Source of the DNA: a virus
Reading direction: 5' to 3' (one strand)
DNA length: 64,000 nucleotides
Virus record (IMG/VR): IMGVR_UViG_3300044798_000325
Coordinates: 1-64,000 of that record
Below the pieces are notes generated by a model, which did no database searches, had not been told where the DNA came from, and worked only from the letters and a program-made list of their open reading frames with translations. Below, one piece after another: positions 53,553 through 63,108 of this stretch (position 1 is its first letter; every line of letters starts with the position of its first letter). The translations under genes and the position numbers were made by a program.

Positions 53553-55259
53553 CTATATTGTCCAAGTATCGCTCATCAGCTTATTTTCCCAAGCCGATTT
53601 GTTTTCCAGATCGGGTACGGCAAGCATCAACAGTTTTCGAGGCCGGGTGATTCCAACATAGACGATCCTCAATTCCTCGCTGTCCTGAATGCTAACCTTT
53701 TGTTTCAGCAATGTATTATAAGACGGCCCCAAACCTTTCGTTCTTAATATCACCAGAACAGCCTCGAAAGTTTCGCCTTTGACGGAGTGAATGGTACCTA
53801 ATCGATATTCTGTTGTCTGCTTTTTGTCCCTCCCAAAAAGATCATGAAGAAGAAGATGACCGTGACTGACTTTTACCTTGAATTCAATTTCGATATGCTC
53901 CCGTCCTAAGCCTTCGTTGGCAGTTTCTACCCAAACCCCGATAGAACGATCTGTCTTTGGCAAAATACTCATAAGCTGAAATACGTATTTCCGAACTTCA
54001 ATGAAGCCATGCTTCTGAACAAAGCTTTCGACATCCTCGGCCGAACAATACTGAGAGTTGTTGGTTCTCTTGATAACCGCTTTTAAGACCAAATGAAAGC
54101 CATGCTTGAAGTCACCGTTGTCAAATAGATGTTTTCCCTTTGCAAAGTCTTTGCAAAAAGGATCACTATCATGCCACGGATATTCATTTGCCGCAATCGC
54201 CTTGATTCCAGTTATCGCATCGAAAATGCTATTGCTTCTGTAAATAATTGCAACATTCTCCGGAACCATTTCTATCTCGTATTTAGCACAACGTGATTTA
54301 AAATCCTCGATTAGCTTAGGCATGTTGGTCGGGTCATAGATCGTCACTATAGGCGTACAATCACAATCCCTGACGTCATCATCGATAGCAATCGACGTCT
54401 CACCTAACGAGGAAAGTCTACATGTGCAGTTGCATATATTTTGCGAGCTACGCCTGTTTTCGTTCAGAATGATAGAATTGTCTGACCATTGTTCTGTTTT
54501 TTTGATAAACAGATGCGGTCTAGCATTATTCCACTCAAAAATAGCTTGGTCCGGATCGCCAACCAACATGACCTCGTTCAAGCCATTGGCAATGAGTTGA
54601 TTGATTATTCTCATCTGAATTTCTGAGGTATCTTGTGCCTCATCCACGATCAGCATAGGGAACCGGAGAGCGAGTGCTCTTGACACTTGGGGATATTTTT
54701 CAAGGATTTGCATAGCAAAATAATTCGCGTCTTCTTGATTCGCATAACCTGCTTTTATCAGCCTATTCTTTGCATCCAAAATAGACTGATTGCTCTGCCA
54801 GTTCTTTGGCATGATATGTATCTTCATAGCGTAAGGCTCTCCACTCGCAGAAAAGCTTATGCTGTCAAAGAACTTTTCAGAGAAGTATCTGCCTGTCCAT
54901 GCTCCATGTGGTTCGCCTACAAGCACTGGCCTTGATTTACATTTCATTACGAGGTGACCGAATGGAAGGAAGATGAATCGGTTTATAAAGCTATCGATAG
55001 TCCCAAGAAAATGTGGGTGAGAAATGGGTGCCTCGATATCAGAGTGCTTAACGATTTGATTCTCTATTGTTTGCCATGCAATATTTGTAAAGGAGATCGT
55101 CGCTATCCCTTGATGCTCCAATCTCCAGTTGGAAATATTGTGAGCCAATCGGGCGGCAACTGAGTATGTTTTGCCGCTACCAGGACAGGCCCGTACTACG
55201 AATTTGCCTTTCTTCTCAAAAACGATTTGTCTTTGGATTTTAGAAAGCGTTTCAAACAA
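53553..55259 (-). CDS. gajB: Gabija-like helicase GajB (UvrD/SF1)
   Basis: 568 residues, starting three bases after the gajA stop. SF1A helicase motifs are clear: Walker A ACPGSGKT (about 28-35), motif Ia ATISFTN, motif II LIVDEAQDTS (about 205-214), motif III VGDPDQAIFEWN, motif IV ILNENRRSS, motif V TIHSVKGETF and motif VI IVYVGITRPRK (about 530-540). GajB helicases are shorter than housekeeping UvrD, as here. Paired with an OLD-family nuclease in one operon, this is the Gabija defence layout, in which GajB senses unwound DNA ends and cooperates with GajA to cut phage DNA. Confidence 0.75.
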   Translation of the reverse strand: MFETLSKIQRQIVFEKKGKFVVRACPGSGKTYSVAARLAHNISNWRLEHQGIATISFTNIAWQTIENQIVKHSDIEAPISHPHFLGTIDSFINRFIFLPFGHLVMKCKSRPVLVGEPHGAWTGRYFSEKFFDSISFSASGEPYAMKIHIMPKNWQSNQSILDAKNRLIKAGYANQEDANYFAMQILEKYPQVSRALALRFPMLIVDEAQDTSEIQMRIINQLIANGLNEVMLVGDPDQAIFEWNNARPHLFIKKTEQWSDNSIILNENRRSSQNICNCTCRLSSLGETSIAIDDDVRDCDCTPIVTIYDPTNMPKLIEDFKSRCAKYEIEMVPENVAIIYRSNSIFDAITGIKAIAANEYPWHDSDPFCKDFAKGKHLFDNGDFKHGFHLVLKAVIKRTNNSQYCSAEDVESFVQKHGFIEVRKYVFQLMSILPKTDRSIGVWVETANEGLGREHIEIEFKVKVSHGHLLLHDLFGRDKKQTTEYRLGTIHSVKGETFEAVLVILRTKGLGPSYNTLLKQKVSIQDSEELRIVYVGITRPRKLLMLAVPDLENKSAWENKLMSDTWTI

Positions 55260-55262
55260 GGA

Positions 55263-57017
55263 TCATTCACCCTTCGACACCCACTTGATTGCCGCCTTGA
55301 TATATTCTGGTACTGTAAAGCTCTTGCGCACCTCGGCATCTTCTGCCAATTTTACAGCAAGGTTATGTGACAGTTCTGACTTTGCCTTATTTGCTGTTAG
55401 CTTTTCAAGAAAACTATCTACCTGTTCTTCAATCAAAGCATCAGAATCAATCTTTTTCGCTGCAATTGGGTGCATCTCTTGAAATATTTTCAGAAGTGTC
55501 TTGCTGTTTGTCCCTGCTTTAAAAAGCTCATATTCGAAGGTCTTCTCCGCCAGATATACCTTAAGCAAACCCTTTTCGAGGCCCGTGGCCTTGTTTGCTC
55601 GCGAAGAAATCTCTTCATTGCCAGTGCGATCATCGTCAGTCAATATTGCGCATCTACAGGATAGGCGGTTAGAAGGGTTATCTGAATTGAACAACTTACC
55701 GAAATGTTCGAAGGCAACTCCATTGAGATTAACTATTTCAACCCCTTTCTTTTCAATATCGTATTCGTCACCCATAATTTGCGAAAAAACAGGGAGCAGC
55801 AATGCTTCGGATATACCTTCAACTAAAATCACTCCGTTCGAAAAGAATAGCTGACTTTTTGTCACGTCTAAAAACTTCCCCAAGTACTTCTTGTTGGGTT
55901 CGCCTAAGTCGGATTTTTTTATGGATAATGAAGTTATCTCGCCGTCTTGTTCTTGTAGAACAACCAGAGAATCCAAAGCGGCCTTGGCTGTTATCGTTGG
56001 AGAATGTGATGTCACGAATATTTGAAAGCCTATTTTATTCAGCTTGTTGAGGTAGTTAAAGAATATGGTCTGGAGTTGAGGATGCAGGTGAGCTTCCGGT
56101 TCTTCTATCAACAAGGACACGTAGGCATCGCCGTCAAGTTCCTTCCTGCGTTTTAAATCTCCGAGAACTGTCGCGATATATATTAGGTTATTGTATCCGA
56201 GTCCATTCTGATAGAGCTCGAAATACTTTTGGCTTTCTTTATTGTCCAGAGTAGTGTCGCTGTATACCGGTGTCTGGATTCTAAGGTTGTCGACAATCCT
56301 CCGAAACTCGAAGGGTAAGAAATCAATTTCGACCGTCTGCTCTTTGCCGCGTATCGTCGTTTCCTTCAAATGCTCATTAACTTTCTCCTTCCCTTTTTTA
56401 ATAAGCTCGATCCAATCCTTGTCCTCCCCCAAGGTTGACCTGACCCTCTTTGCAAGGGTATCCTGCTCTTTATCATCCGTAACGATTTGGGCATACAGTT
56501 CGCCAAGCCTATTTCCCTTTACAGGTCGCAGGTGTTGCACCGCATCCCTTAGTGCGTCTAAATAGACGAAATATATCAGGTCAAGAACATCAGGTGTAAT
56601 GGATTGACCTTCTTTATCTCCACCCCATACCTTGTATTTGAGTCTTCTAGTTCCTTTACGTTCCTCTATGAAATATCGAAAATGGAGTTGAAGCTCCTTC
56701 TTCCCTTTATCATCCACGACGCTCAGTAGTTCGTTATAAATTCCGGCCTCTTCTTCTCTCTGTACTTCAAAATACAAATGAAATTCTATGTCTCCTATTT
56801 TGGCATTCGGATCATTTTTATCAATATGAAAATCGCCCAGAGAAACATAGATATCCCTCCACTGTTTCCCATAGCTCAAACTAATCCGCAGAGCATCTAA
56901 TAACGCGGTTTTGCCCGAATTGTTTTCTCCAATCAGGATGTTTACGCCTTCGTTCAGATCAATAGTTGCGTCTTTTATACATCTGAAATTCTTTACCCAG
57001 AGCTTCTTGAGATACAT
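55263..57017 (-). CDS. gajA: Gabija-like OLD-family ATPase/TOPRIM nuclease GajA
   Basis: 584 residues, AAGGGGG ribosome site seven bases before ATG 57017. ABC-type ATPase motifs: LIGENNSGKT (about 28-37), signature-like YQNGLGYNNL, Walker B LLIEEPEAHLHP (about 306-317) and His switch VTSHSP. The TOPRIM half has ILVEGISEALLLP (catalytic Glu, about 401-413) and AILTDDDRTG (Asp-rich, about 458-467). Length and order match GajA (about 580 residues). GajA is a sequence-specific DNA nicking nuclease held off by nucleotide levels in normal cells; loss of NTPs during infection activates it. That regulation is family knowledge, not visible here. Confidence 0.78.
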   Translation of the reverse strand: MYLKKLWVKNFRCIKDATIDLNEGVNILIGENNSGKTALLDALRISLSYGKQWRDIYVSLGDFHIDKNDPNAKIGDIEFHLYFEVQREEEAGIYNELLSVVDDKGKKELQLHFRYFIEERKGTRRLKYKVWGGDKEGQSITPDVLDLIYFVYLDALRDAVQHLRPVKGNRLGELYAQIVTDDKEQDTLAKRVRSTLGEDKDWIELIKKGKEKVNEHLKETTIRGKEQTVEIDFLPFEFRRIVDNLRIQTPVYSDTTLDNKESQKYFELYQNGLGYNNLIYIATVLGDLKRRKELDGDAYVSLLIEEPEAHLHPQLQTIFFNYLNKLNKIGFQIFVTSHSPTITAKAALDSLVVLQEQDGEITSLSIKKSDLGEPNKKYLGKFLDVTKSQLFFSNGVILVEGISEALLLPVFSQIMGDEYDIEKKGVEIVNLNGVAFEHFGKLFNSDNPSNRLSCRCAILTDDDRTGNEEISSRANKATGLEKGLLKVYLAEKTFEYELFKAGTNSKTLLKIFQEMHPIAAKKIDSDALIEEQVDSFLEKLTANKAKSELSHNLAVKLAEDAEVRKSFTVPEYIKAAIKWVSKGE

Positions 57018-57069
57018 AATGGAACCCCCTTGATTTCAGTTAATTATCGATTACCACCGATACTTCTGT

Positions 57070-57091
57070 ATTTCAAAAAATATTTTGAAAT
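57070..57091. repeat. Short palindrome upstream of gajA
   Basis: ATTTCAAAA (57070-57078) and TTTTGAAAT (57083-57091) flank AATA. It lies 53-74 bases before ATG 57017 on -, within the likely promoter zone, and could be an operator. Confidence 0.5.
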
Positions 57092-57122
57092 GCACATTTT
57101 AGGAAGAATTCTGTTAATCGGT

Positions 57123-57152
57123 TATTTAAGAAAATATGCATTTTCTTAAATA
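57123..57152. repeat. Palindrome between hsdM and gajA
   Basis: TATTTAAGAAAAT (57123-57135) and ATTTTCTTAAATA (57140-57152) flank ATGC. It begins 24 bases past the hsdM stop on -, so it may terminate the hsd operon, though no separate T-run follows. Same core as 53375-53406. Confidence 0.7.
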
Positions 57153-57175
57153 TATTCCAGTTAACGTTACCGTAT

Positions 57176-58654
57176 CTAAATCTGCTGCGCAATCTCCTTG
57201 AAACTCGCTACAGCTGCTTCAAGGTTTTCGATGATATCGTTTGCCAGTTCATCCGGATTCGGTAGATTATCCAGATCAGCCAAGCTTTTATCTCTCAGCC
57301 AGAAAATATCCAGGCTAGTCTTATCGCGGTTAATGATCTCGCCATAGGTAAACGTACGCCAGCGGCCTTCAGGGTTTGTTTCGGAATGCCATGTTTCTTT
57401 TCGGGTATGGCGGTTTTCAGGCTGGTAACATTGGATAAAATCTCTTAAATCCTCAAGTTTCAAGGGATTCTTTTTCAAGGTGTGGTGGATGTTGGTTCGG
57501 TAATCGTAATACCAGATTTCCTTTGTCCAGGGCTCCTTTGCGGCGGGTTTGGCATCGAAGAACAGGACATTGGCCTTGACCCCTTGAGCATAAAAAATAC
57601 CTGTCGGTAATCGCAAAATTGTATGGAGGTCCACAGTTTCCAGAAGTTTTTTCCTTACTGTTTCGCCGGCACCACCTTCAAACAGTACATTGTCCGGGAC
57701 GATCACGGCGGCCTTGCCCGTTGTTTTAAGCAGAGTACAGATATGCTGGACAAAGTTAAGTTGCTTGTTGCTCGTCGTTGCCCAGAAGTCCTGCCGGTTG
57801 TAAGTGAGGTCTTCTTTCTCCTGCTCTCCTTCCTCATTGGTGAAGGTCATGCTGCTTTTCTTCCCGAAAGGCGGATTGGTGAGGACATAATCGACACGCA
57901 GGCCAGAATCGGCAACAAGGGAATCAGTCGGCGAGATCAAGGTTTCCGAGCTAATGTCTCCGATGTTGTGGAGAAACATATTCATCAGAGCCAGCCTACG
58001 AGCGCCTGCCACGATCTCATTGCCGTAAAAGGTCTTGTATTTCAGGAATTCTTTCTCTTCTTTGTTGAGCCCGTAATGATCCACGATATAATCGTAAGAG
58101 GCTAGAAAGAATCCACCGGTGCCACAGGCCGGATCATCGATCGTTTTCAGGGGTTCGGGCCGGAGGCATTCGACCATGGCCTTGATCAGGGGCCTAAGCG
58201 TGAAGTATTGTCCGGCCCCGCTTTTTGTATCTTCAGCGTTTTTTTCCAGGAGACCTTCGTAAATCTTTCCCTTGACGTCAGCCCCCATGGTGCTCCACTG
58301 CTCTTTGTCGATCATGTCGATGAGCCGGGACAGCTTGGCCGGGTCTTGGATCTTGTTCTGGGATTTCGTGAAGATCTGTCCGAGGATGCCTTTCTGCTTC
58401 CCCAACTCACGAAGGAGGGTACTGTAATGCAGTTCCAGTTCTGCACCCCTTCTTGATGTTAGACTTTCCCAGTCGTAAACCTTTGGCATCAGCAAAGGAC
58501 GGTTATAGGGCGGCCGGGAAAACTCATCGGCCAGCTTCAGAAAGAGGAGATAGGTAAGCTGTTCCAGGTAGTCACCGTATCCGACACCGTCATCACGCAG
58601 TGTATTGCAGAAACTCCAGACCTTGGAAATGATACTCGATGTATTGTCGTTCAT
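57176..58654 (-). CDS. hsdM: Type I restriction-modification methyltransferase subunit HsdM
   Basis: 492 residues, start overlapping the hsdS stop by four bases (ATGA). N-terminal HsdM_N helices (NTLRDDGVGYGDYLEQLTYLLFLKLADEF, given in part) lead to the N6-adenine methylase core: GAGQYFTLRPLIKAM, SAM motif DDPACGTGGFFLASYDYI (about 173-190) and catalytic NPPFG (about 257-261). Further conserved parts are GKAAVIVPDNVLFEGGAGE and LPTGIFYAQGVKANVLFF. It methylates adenine in the target chosen by HsdS and is needed by both modification and restriction complexes. Confidence 0.95.
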   Translation of the reverse strand: MNDNTSSIISKVWSFCNTLRDDGVGYGDYLEQLTYLLFLKLADEFSRPPYNRPLLMPKVYDWESLTSRRGAELELHYSTLLRELGKQKGILGQIFTKSQNKIQDPAKLSRLIDMIDKEQWSTMGADVKGKIYEGLLEKNAEDTKSGAGQYFTLRPLIKAMVECLRPEPLKTIDDPACGTGGFFLASYDYIVDHYGLNKEEKEFLKYKTFYGNEIVAGARRLALMNMFLHNIGDISSETLISPTDSLVADSGLRVDYVLTNPPFGKKSSMTFTNEEGEQEKEDLTYNRQDFWATTSNKQLNFVQHICTLLKTTGKAAVIVPDNVLFEGGAGETVRKKLLETVDLHTILRLPTGIFYAQGVKANVLFFDAKPAAKEPWTKEIWYYDYRTNIHHTLKKNPLKLEDLRDFIQCYQPENRHTRKETWHSETNPEGRWRTFTYGEIINRDKTSLDIFWLRDKSLADLDNLPNPDELANDIIENLEAAVASFKEIAQQI

Positions 58655-60126
58655 TGGGTTGCCTTCTTTTTACGTGTTTTCTTTACTGGTGTTTGCGCGG
58701 ATCTTTCTGTCTTGATACGTTCCAGGAGCTTTGACGCCGGTTCGTCCGTTGGGTCTTGAGGGACCAGCTTGCCTTCAAATGTTTTCTTCAGAATACTTTG
58801 CCGCAGGGCTTCAGCCTGCTGGAGGCTGAGGGTGATGGTTTCTTCGACCTTGTCGGCGACGGACAGGCGGGATTCGATTTGTTGGATTATAATGTTCTGC
58901 TCATCAATACATAAGAATGGAAATGGCAGCGCCTTTATCATCCCCATGTTCAATATATCCATGGTTGTTCCTTGGCTTTCAGTGCTATATTTCCTTTTCA
59001 AAAAACTACTTTCAAAATAAAACTTAAAAAACTTCTCTAAATACAATTTGGTATCAAGTGTTATTTTTATAAGACGTGGATTAATAATACCTGGTTGGGC
59101 ATCTTCAGGCAGAATTAAAACTTTGCCGATTGTCCCAACTAAGCTGATGAGAATGTCTCCGGGTCTTGCTTCGTTGGAAATTAGCGTTTTATACTTTTCC
59201 TCTGAAATGAAGTAATTCCCATAATATGGATCTTCGGCGATAACCTGTTCTTGACCATAGATTTTGTAACCTTTTTCAACATAATATTCTTTCTTAAGCG
59301 AAGACCCGAAAGGTCCTGCTTTAATCGCATTCGGTTCATTTTTCGATAAGATTTCTATCTTCACCCAACCCCACCCGTTTGGCAATACTGGTAGTTCGGC
59401 GATTTCCTCTTTAGTCAGAGGTATATAGGGCTTCAGCTTTTTGCCTGTCGCTTTTGCCTGCTTTTCCCGCTCGGCCTTGATCTTCTCCAGGAGCTGCGAA
59501 GCAGTGGGCAGGTCTTTCTGCTGCTTCCTCCATTCCTCTGTCAGCTTGCCTTCAAAGGCCCATTTGAGCACCCCCTGGCGATAAACTTTCAGTTGCTGCT
59601 GGGCGGTCTTGAGGGCTTCGACGCCTTTGTCCAAATCGCTGAAAAGTTCTTCTATCTTGGCGACGATACGATGCTGTTCGCGGAGGGGCGGGATTGGGAA
59701 ATTATAGCTCCATAGTAGCGCTGGATCAACGTGCGGAATACCAACGCCCTTGGCTCTTTTATTTATTTCTAAATATTTTGACTGCAAAAAGTAGTACGCA
59801 TAATCAAGATAAATACCCGGAAATTTTATCCTGACCAATGTGCTGCCCAATGCACCTTTTATCGCCTTGCCCACATAACCAGAACGCGATCCATCCCAGA
59901 CCATTACAAAATCGCCTTCTTCACACAAAACACAACCCAAGCCATCAGTGAATTCATCAATAATATTTTTTTCGAATACTTTAATATTCACATAGGGCAA
60001 ATGACAAATATCATTATATTTATTGGAAATATTTTTTGGTTTTTTACCCTTTTCTGTTATAACAAAATCACCAAGTCGTTCGACTTCCCAATATTTTGGA
60101 TGAATATTTTTCAAATTCTCCCTCAT
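58651..60126 (-). CDS. hsdS: Type I restriction-modification specificity subunit HsdS
   Basis: 491 residues, ATG 60126 one base after the hsdR stop. Two target-recognition domains (about 1-150 and 235-390) are each followed by a conserved helical region: PLREQHRIVAKIEELFSDLDKGVEAL (about 149-175, in part) and IDEQNIIIQQIESRLSVADKVEE (about 400-425, in part), ending in LKKTFEGKLVPQ, the usual HsdS pattern. The two domains read the two halves of a bipartite recognition site; the specificity cannot be read off here. Both halves look intact. Confidence 0.93.
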   Translation of the reverse strand: MRENLKNIHPKYWEVERLGDFVITEKGKKPKNISNKYNDICHLPYVNIKVFEKNIIDEFTDGLGCVLCEEGDFVMVWDGSRSGYVGKAIKGALGSTLVRIKFPGIYLDYAYYFLQSKYLEINKRAKGVGIPHVDPALLWSYNFPIPPLREQHRIVAKIEELFSDLDKGVEALKTAQQQLKVYRQGVLKWAFEGKLTEEWRKQQKDLPTASQLLEKIKAEREKQAKATGKKLKPYIPLTKEEIAELPVLPNGWGWVKIEILSKNEPNAIKAGPFGSSLKKEYYVEKGYKIYGQEQVIAEDPYYGNYFISEEKYKTLISNEARPGDILISLVGTIGKVLILPEDAQPGIINPRLIKITLDTKLYLEKFFKFYFESSFLKRKYSTESQGTTMDILNMGMIKALPFPFLCIDEQNIIIQQIESRLSVADKVEETITLSLQQAEALRQSILKKTFEGKLVPQDPTDEPASKLLERIKTERSAQTPVKKTRKKKATQ

Positions 60127-60127
60127 C

Positions 60128-62881
60128 CTACGCCGCCAATGCCTCGTTGATCTCGTTAATCATTTCATCTGTCTTATCCCCAAAGAGCTGCCACATTCTG
60201 CCCAATCCACCGCTGGCATCAAAGGGTGCAAGGTCCAGATCGTCCTTGCCTATGTGAATTGACGCCGCAATATGCTCTTTCATCATACGTAACCACGCCA
60301 TTTGCTCTGCCGTGAATTTGAGTGGTCCGGCCTGCTTCTTGAAGACCCATGCCTGAAAATTTCTGTCCACGGTCTTATCATATGGTGTCAGGGCCTCGTC
60401 AATCCCTGTGATCCTACGGATGAGTGAGACGAGGGCCACGAGTTCGTTGATAGGGCTCTCTCCACTGACCGCCTCTATCCGTTCATAAGCCTTCCAGATG
60501 CGCAAAGGTGCCAGGGCTGGCTTATCGCCCTTCATACGTTCCAGGAGTTCCTTGATCATAGCGTAAGTCAGTTCCTTGCGCCGGTATGGCTGATTGTAGA
60601 ATATCTGGAGGGCTGTGATTTCATCCTTATGGGTCTCAATATAGGACTTGAAATCCTGCACCAGTTCCGCTGCCTTGTCCTTGGCCTGCCCATCCCATCC
60701 AGCAAATTTCACGGTATCGGGATTGATGGTGTCAATGATCTGCTCGTGAACCTTGCGGACATTTTCGATGAACGTATTCAGTTCGCCCGTAAAGGTGCTC
60801 GCTGCCTTTGTGATCAGCTTATCCTGGGCGTCATCCAATTGCTTCTGGGTCGGTATATCATCGGCTGTCAGGTTGAAATGCGTCCTGGCAACCGATTCAA
60901 TCCTGTCGGGATCGTAGGAATGGAGGAGATCCTTTACAACCTCGCCAATGAGCTTGCCTTTTGATTTTTCCTTGAATTGCCCCGCTTCTTTCTTCGTCAT
61001 GATCTTCGATAGACGGCCAAGACGTCCTGCAAGAGTGGTGAAGAGATCCTCATCTCTCGCGCCAACAGCAACGGCAGCCAGCAGATCTTTGAGGGCAACG
61101 GTTGGTTTACGCTCCAGTGGTCGGCTATCCGTCTTCAAGGACTTCGTGACGCCTACAGCATCGACGATAACGTAATGGTCTTTCGTGTATATGGCCGATG
61201 GCGTGACTTTGCGCAGATCATCAAGATCAATTGTCCTGGTTCCTCTTCCTTTCATTTGCTCGAAGTAGTTGCGGCTTTTCACATCACGCATGAATATGAG
61301 GCATTCCAGTGGTTTTACATCAGTGCCCGTGGCGATCATATCTACGGTGACAGCAACCCGCGGATTGTAGGCATTGCGGAACTGGGAAAGCACCGACTTC
61401 GGATCTTCATCGGCCAGATATGTCACCTTTTTGCAGAATGCGTTTCCTTCCGCGAATTCCTCCCGGACGATCTGGATGATGTCATCGGCATGGCTATCGG
61501 TCTTGGCAAAGATGAGCGTTTTCGGCAATTCTTCTCGCTGCGGGAAGATCTGTGGCCACCGCTCTTTGTAAGTTTTAATGATGGCACGGATCTGATTGGG
61601 GTTCACCACATCTTCGTCAAGTGTTTTGGCGGAATAGGCGTGGTCCTCGTCCAACTGTTGCCAACGCTTCTTCCTGGAAAGCTTCTCACGGACATCGACG
61701 TATTCACCCTTCCAGACTACGGAGCCTTTTTTCGTGATTTCCGTTTCGATCAGGTAGACGTTATAGCCAACATTTACCCCGTCGGCCACGGCCTCTTCAT
61801 GGGTATATTCGCTCACGATGTTCTGGTTGAAAAAGCCAAAAGTCCGCTGATCCGGCGTCGCAGTCAATCCGATAAGAAAGCCGTCGAAATATTCCAAGAC
61901 CTGTTTCCACAGATTGTAAATGCTGCGGTGGCACTCATCGATCACGATGAAGTCGAAAAACTCGATGGGGATTTTCTCGTTATAGACAACGGGTAGCGGG
62001 TCGCGTTTGCCCCACTGAATTTCGCCAGGGTTGGTCTCTTCGGCCTTATCGTCCAGCTCTTCGCCTTTCAGAATGGAATAGAGGCGTTGGATCGTGCTGA
62101 TGCAGACCTGACTGTCGGTGGCGACATAGCTCGATTTCAGGCGCTGGACGTTGTAGAGTTCGGTGAATTTACGGTTATCGTCATTGGGCAGATAGGACAT
62201 GAATTCCTGTTCTGCTTGTTCACCCAAGTTACGGGTATCCACCAGAAAAAGGACCCGTTTGGCGTCGGCAAATTTCAGCAGGCGGTAGATGAAAGTGATG
62301 GCGGCAAAAGTCTTTCCCGAACCGGTTGCCATCTGGATGAGAGCGCGGGGTCTGTTGGCTTTAAAAGAGACTTCAAGGTTATTTGTCGCGTTGATCTGGC
62401 AATCTCTTAGCCCTTGTATGGGGAGATCAGGTAGATCAAGCAACCTACCCCTTAAGGATTTTGGCTTTTTCAGCCATTCTCCAAAAGTCTCTGGCCGGTG
62501 AAATGTGAAAACCGGTCGTGATCTTGGTTTCGGATCGCCATAATCCGTGAAGCGGGTTAACGTCCCGGTGCTTTCGTAGACAAACGGCAAAGGCTCGTTG
62601 TTGAGGTGCTTCAATTTGCTCTTGGCGTATTCGGTGGACTGCTCTTCAACATTCGTTAGGCGCACCCCTTCGTCTTCTTTCTTGGCCTCGATGACGCCAA
62701 CGGGTTTTCGGTCAACAAAAAGGATATAATCAGCAGGTCCTATGTCGGTGTAGTATTCCCGGACAGCTATGCCAATGCCCGCGCTAAGGTTGATATGCTT
62801 TTTGTTTTGGATGATCCAGCCGGATGATTCAAGAAGTTTGTCGATTTTGTCCCGGGCTATCTCTTCTGGCGTTTGATTCAT
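60128..62881 (-). CDS. hsdR: Type I restriction endonuclease subunit HsdR (EcoEI-like)
   Basis: 917 residues from ATG 62881, which has TGAGG six bases before it; a TTG eight codons earlier has a badly spaced site. The N-terminal PD-(D/E)XK nuclease core is IGPADYILF...PVGVIEAKKED (about residues 50-75). The translocase has Walker A MATGSGKTFAA (about 185), DECH box FIVIDECHRSIYN (about 320), GLTATPDQR and the motif VI region QMKGRGTRTID. A C-terminal helical region (LRIWKAYERIEAV, RRITGIDEALTPY) is the EcoEI_R_C type. It cuts unmodified DNA after ATP-driven translocation. First gene of the operon hsdR-hsdS-hsdM. Confidence 0.95.
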   Translation of the reverse strand: MNQTPEEIARDKIDKLLESSGWIIQNKKHINLSAGIGIAVREYYTDIGPADYILFVDRKPVGVIEAKKEDEGVRLTNVEEQSTEYAKSKLKHLNNEPLPFVYESTGTLTRFTDYGDPKPRSRPVFTFHRPETFGEWLKKPKSLRGRLLDLPDLPIQGLRDCQINATNNLEVSFKANRPRALIQMATGSGKTFAAITFIYRLLKFADAKRVLFLVDTRNLGEQAEQEFMSYLPNDDNRKFTELYNVQRLKSSYVATDSQVCISTIQRLYSILKGEELDDKAEETNPGEIQWGKRDPLPVVYNEKIPIEFFDFIVIDECHRSIYNLWKQVLEYFDGFLIGLTATPDQRTFGFFNQNIVSEYTHEEAVADGVNVGYNVYLIETEITKKGSVVWKGEYVDVREKLSRKKRWQQLDEDHAYSAKTLDEDVVNPNQIRAIIKTYKERWPQIFPQREELPKTLIFAKTDSHADDIIQIVREEFAEGNAFCKKVTYLADEDPKSVLSQFRNAYNPRVAVTVDMIATGTDVKPLECLIFMRDVKSRNYFEQMKGRGTRTIDLDDLRKVTPSAIYTKDHYVIVDAVGVTKSLKTDSRPLERKPTVALKDLLAAVAVGARDEDLFTTLAGRLGRLSKIMTKKEAGQFKEKSKGKLIGEVVKDLLHSYDPDRIESVARTHFNLTADDIPTQKQLDDAQDKLITKAASTFTGELNTFIENVRKVHEQIIDTINPDTVKFAGWDGQAKDKAAELVQDFKSYIETHKDEITALQIFYNQPYRRKELTYAMIKELLERMKGDKPALAPLRIWKAYERIEAVSGESPINELVALVSLIRRITGIDEALTPYDKTVDRNFQAWVFKKQAGPLKFTAEQMAWLRMMKEHIAASIHIGKDDLDLAPFDASGGLGRMWQLFGDKTDEMINEINEALAA

Positions 62882-63108
62882 CTGAAACCTCAGGTTGTGA
62901 GACAAAATCCTTATGCGCCGGGTCTACGGTCCTCATTATGGAAGATAGTATGCACAATTTCTGAATAGTATCAACAAATTTGTGTTGATAGTCAGCAAAT
63001 TTCATTTCCTTTTTGATCATTTGCAGCTCGCCAGTCATAATCTAGTAAGCGACTTCATCGACCCAAGAGCTGTATTTCATACCGAAGTCAATGAATTCGC
63101 AGGGATGG
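62882..63108. other. hsdR leader and upstream spacer
   Basis: Contains the promoter/palindrome at 62945-62990 and the hsdR leader. A 69-codon open frame on - (62829-63038) runs through it and overlaps the hsdR start in another frame; it would be translated through the promoter and is not supported as a gene, although its start (MTGELQMIKKEMKFADYQHK) cannot be fully excluded. Confidence 0.5.
62945..62990 (-). promoter_or_regulatory. Candidate hsdR promoter overlapped by a palindrome
   Basis: On -, TTGATA (62974-62969) and TACTAT (62950-62945) form a sigma-70-like -35/-10 pair with an 18-bp spacer, 64 bases upstream of ATG 62881. The -35 element is the right half of an inverted repeat TATCAACA-AATTTG-TGTTGATA (62969-62976 and 62983-62990). 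A repressor bound there would block the promoter, a plausible control for restriction genes. Confidence 0.5.

Noticed and set aside
57176-62881. Type I system with phase-variable specificity (extra hsdS or invertase)
   Set aside because: Only one hsdS is present and no recombinase or inverted hsdS repeats were seen.
62829-63038. 69-codon open frame on - upstream of hsdR
   Set aside because: Runs through the candidate promoter and overlaps hsdR in another frame; no good ribosome site.
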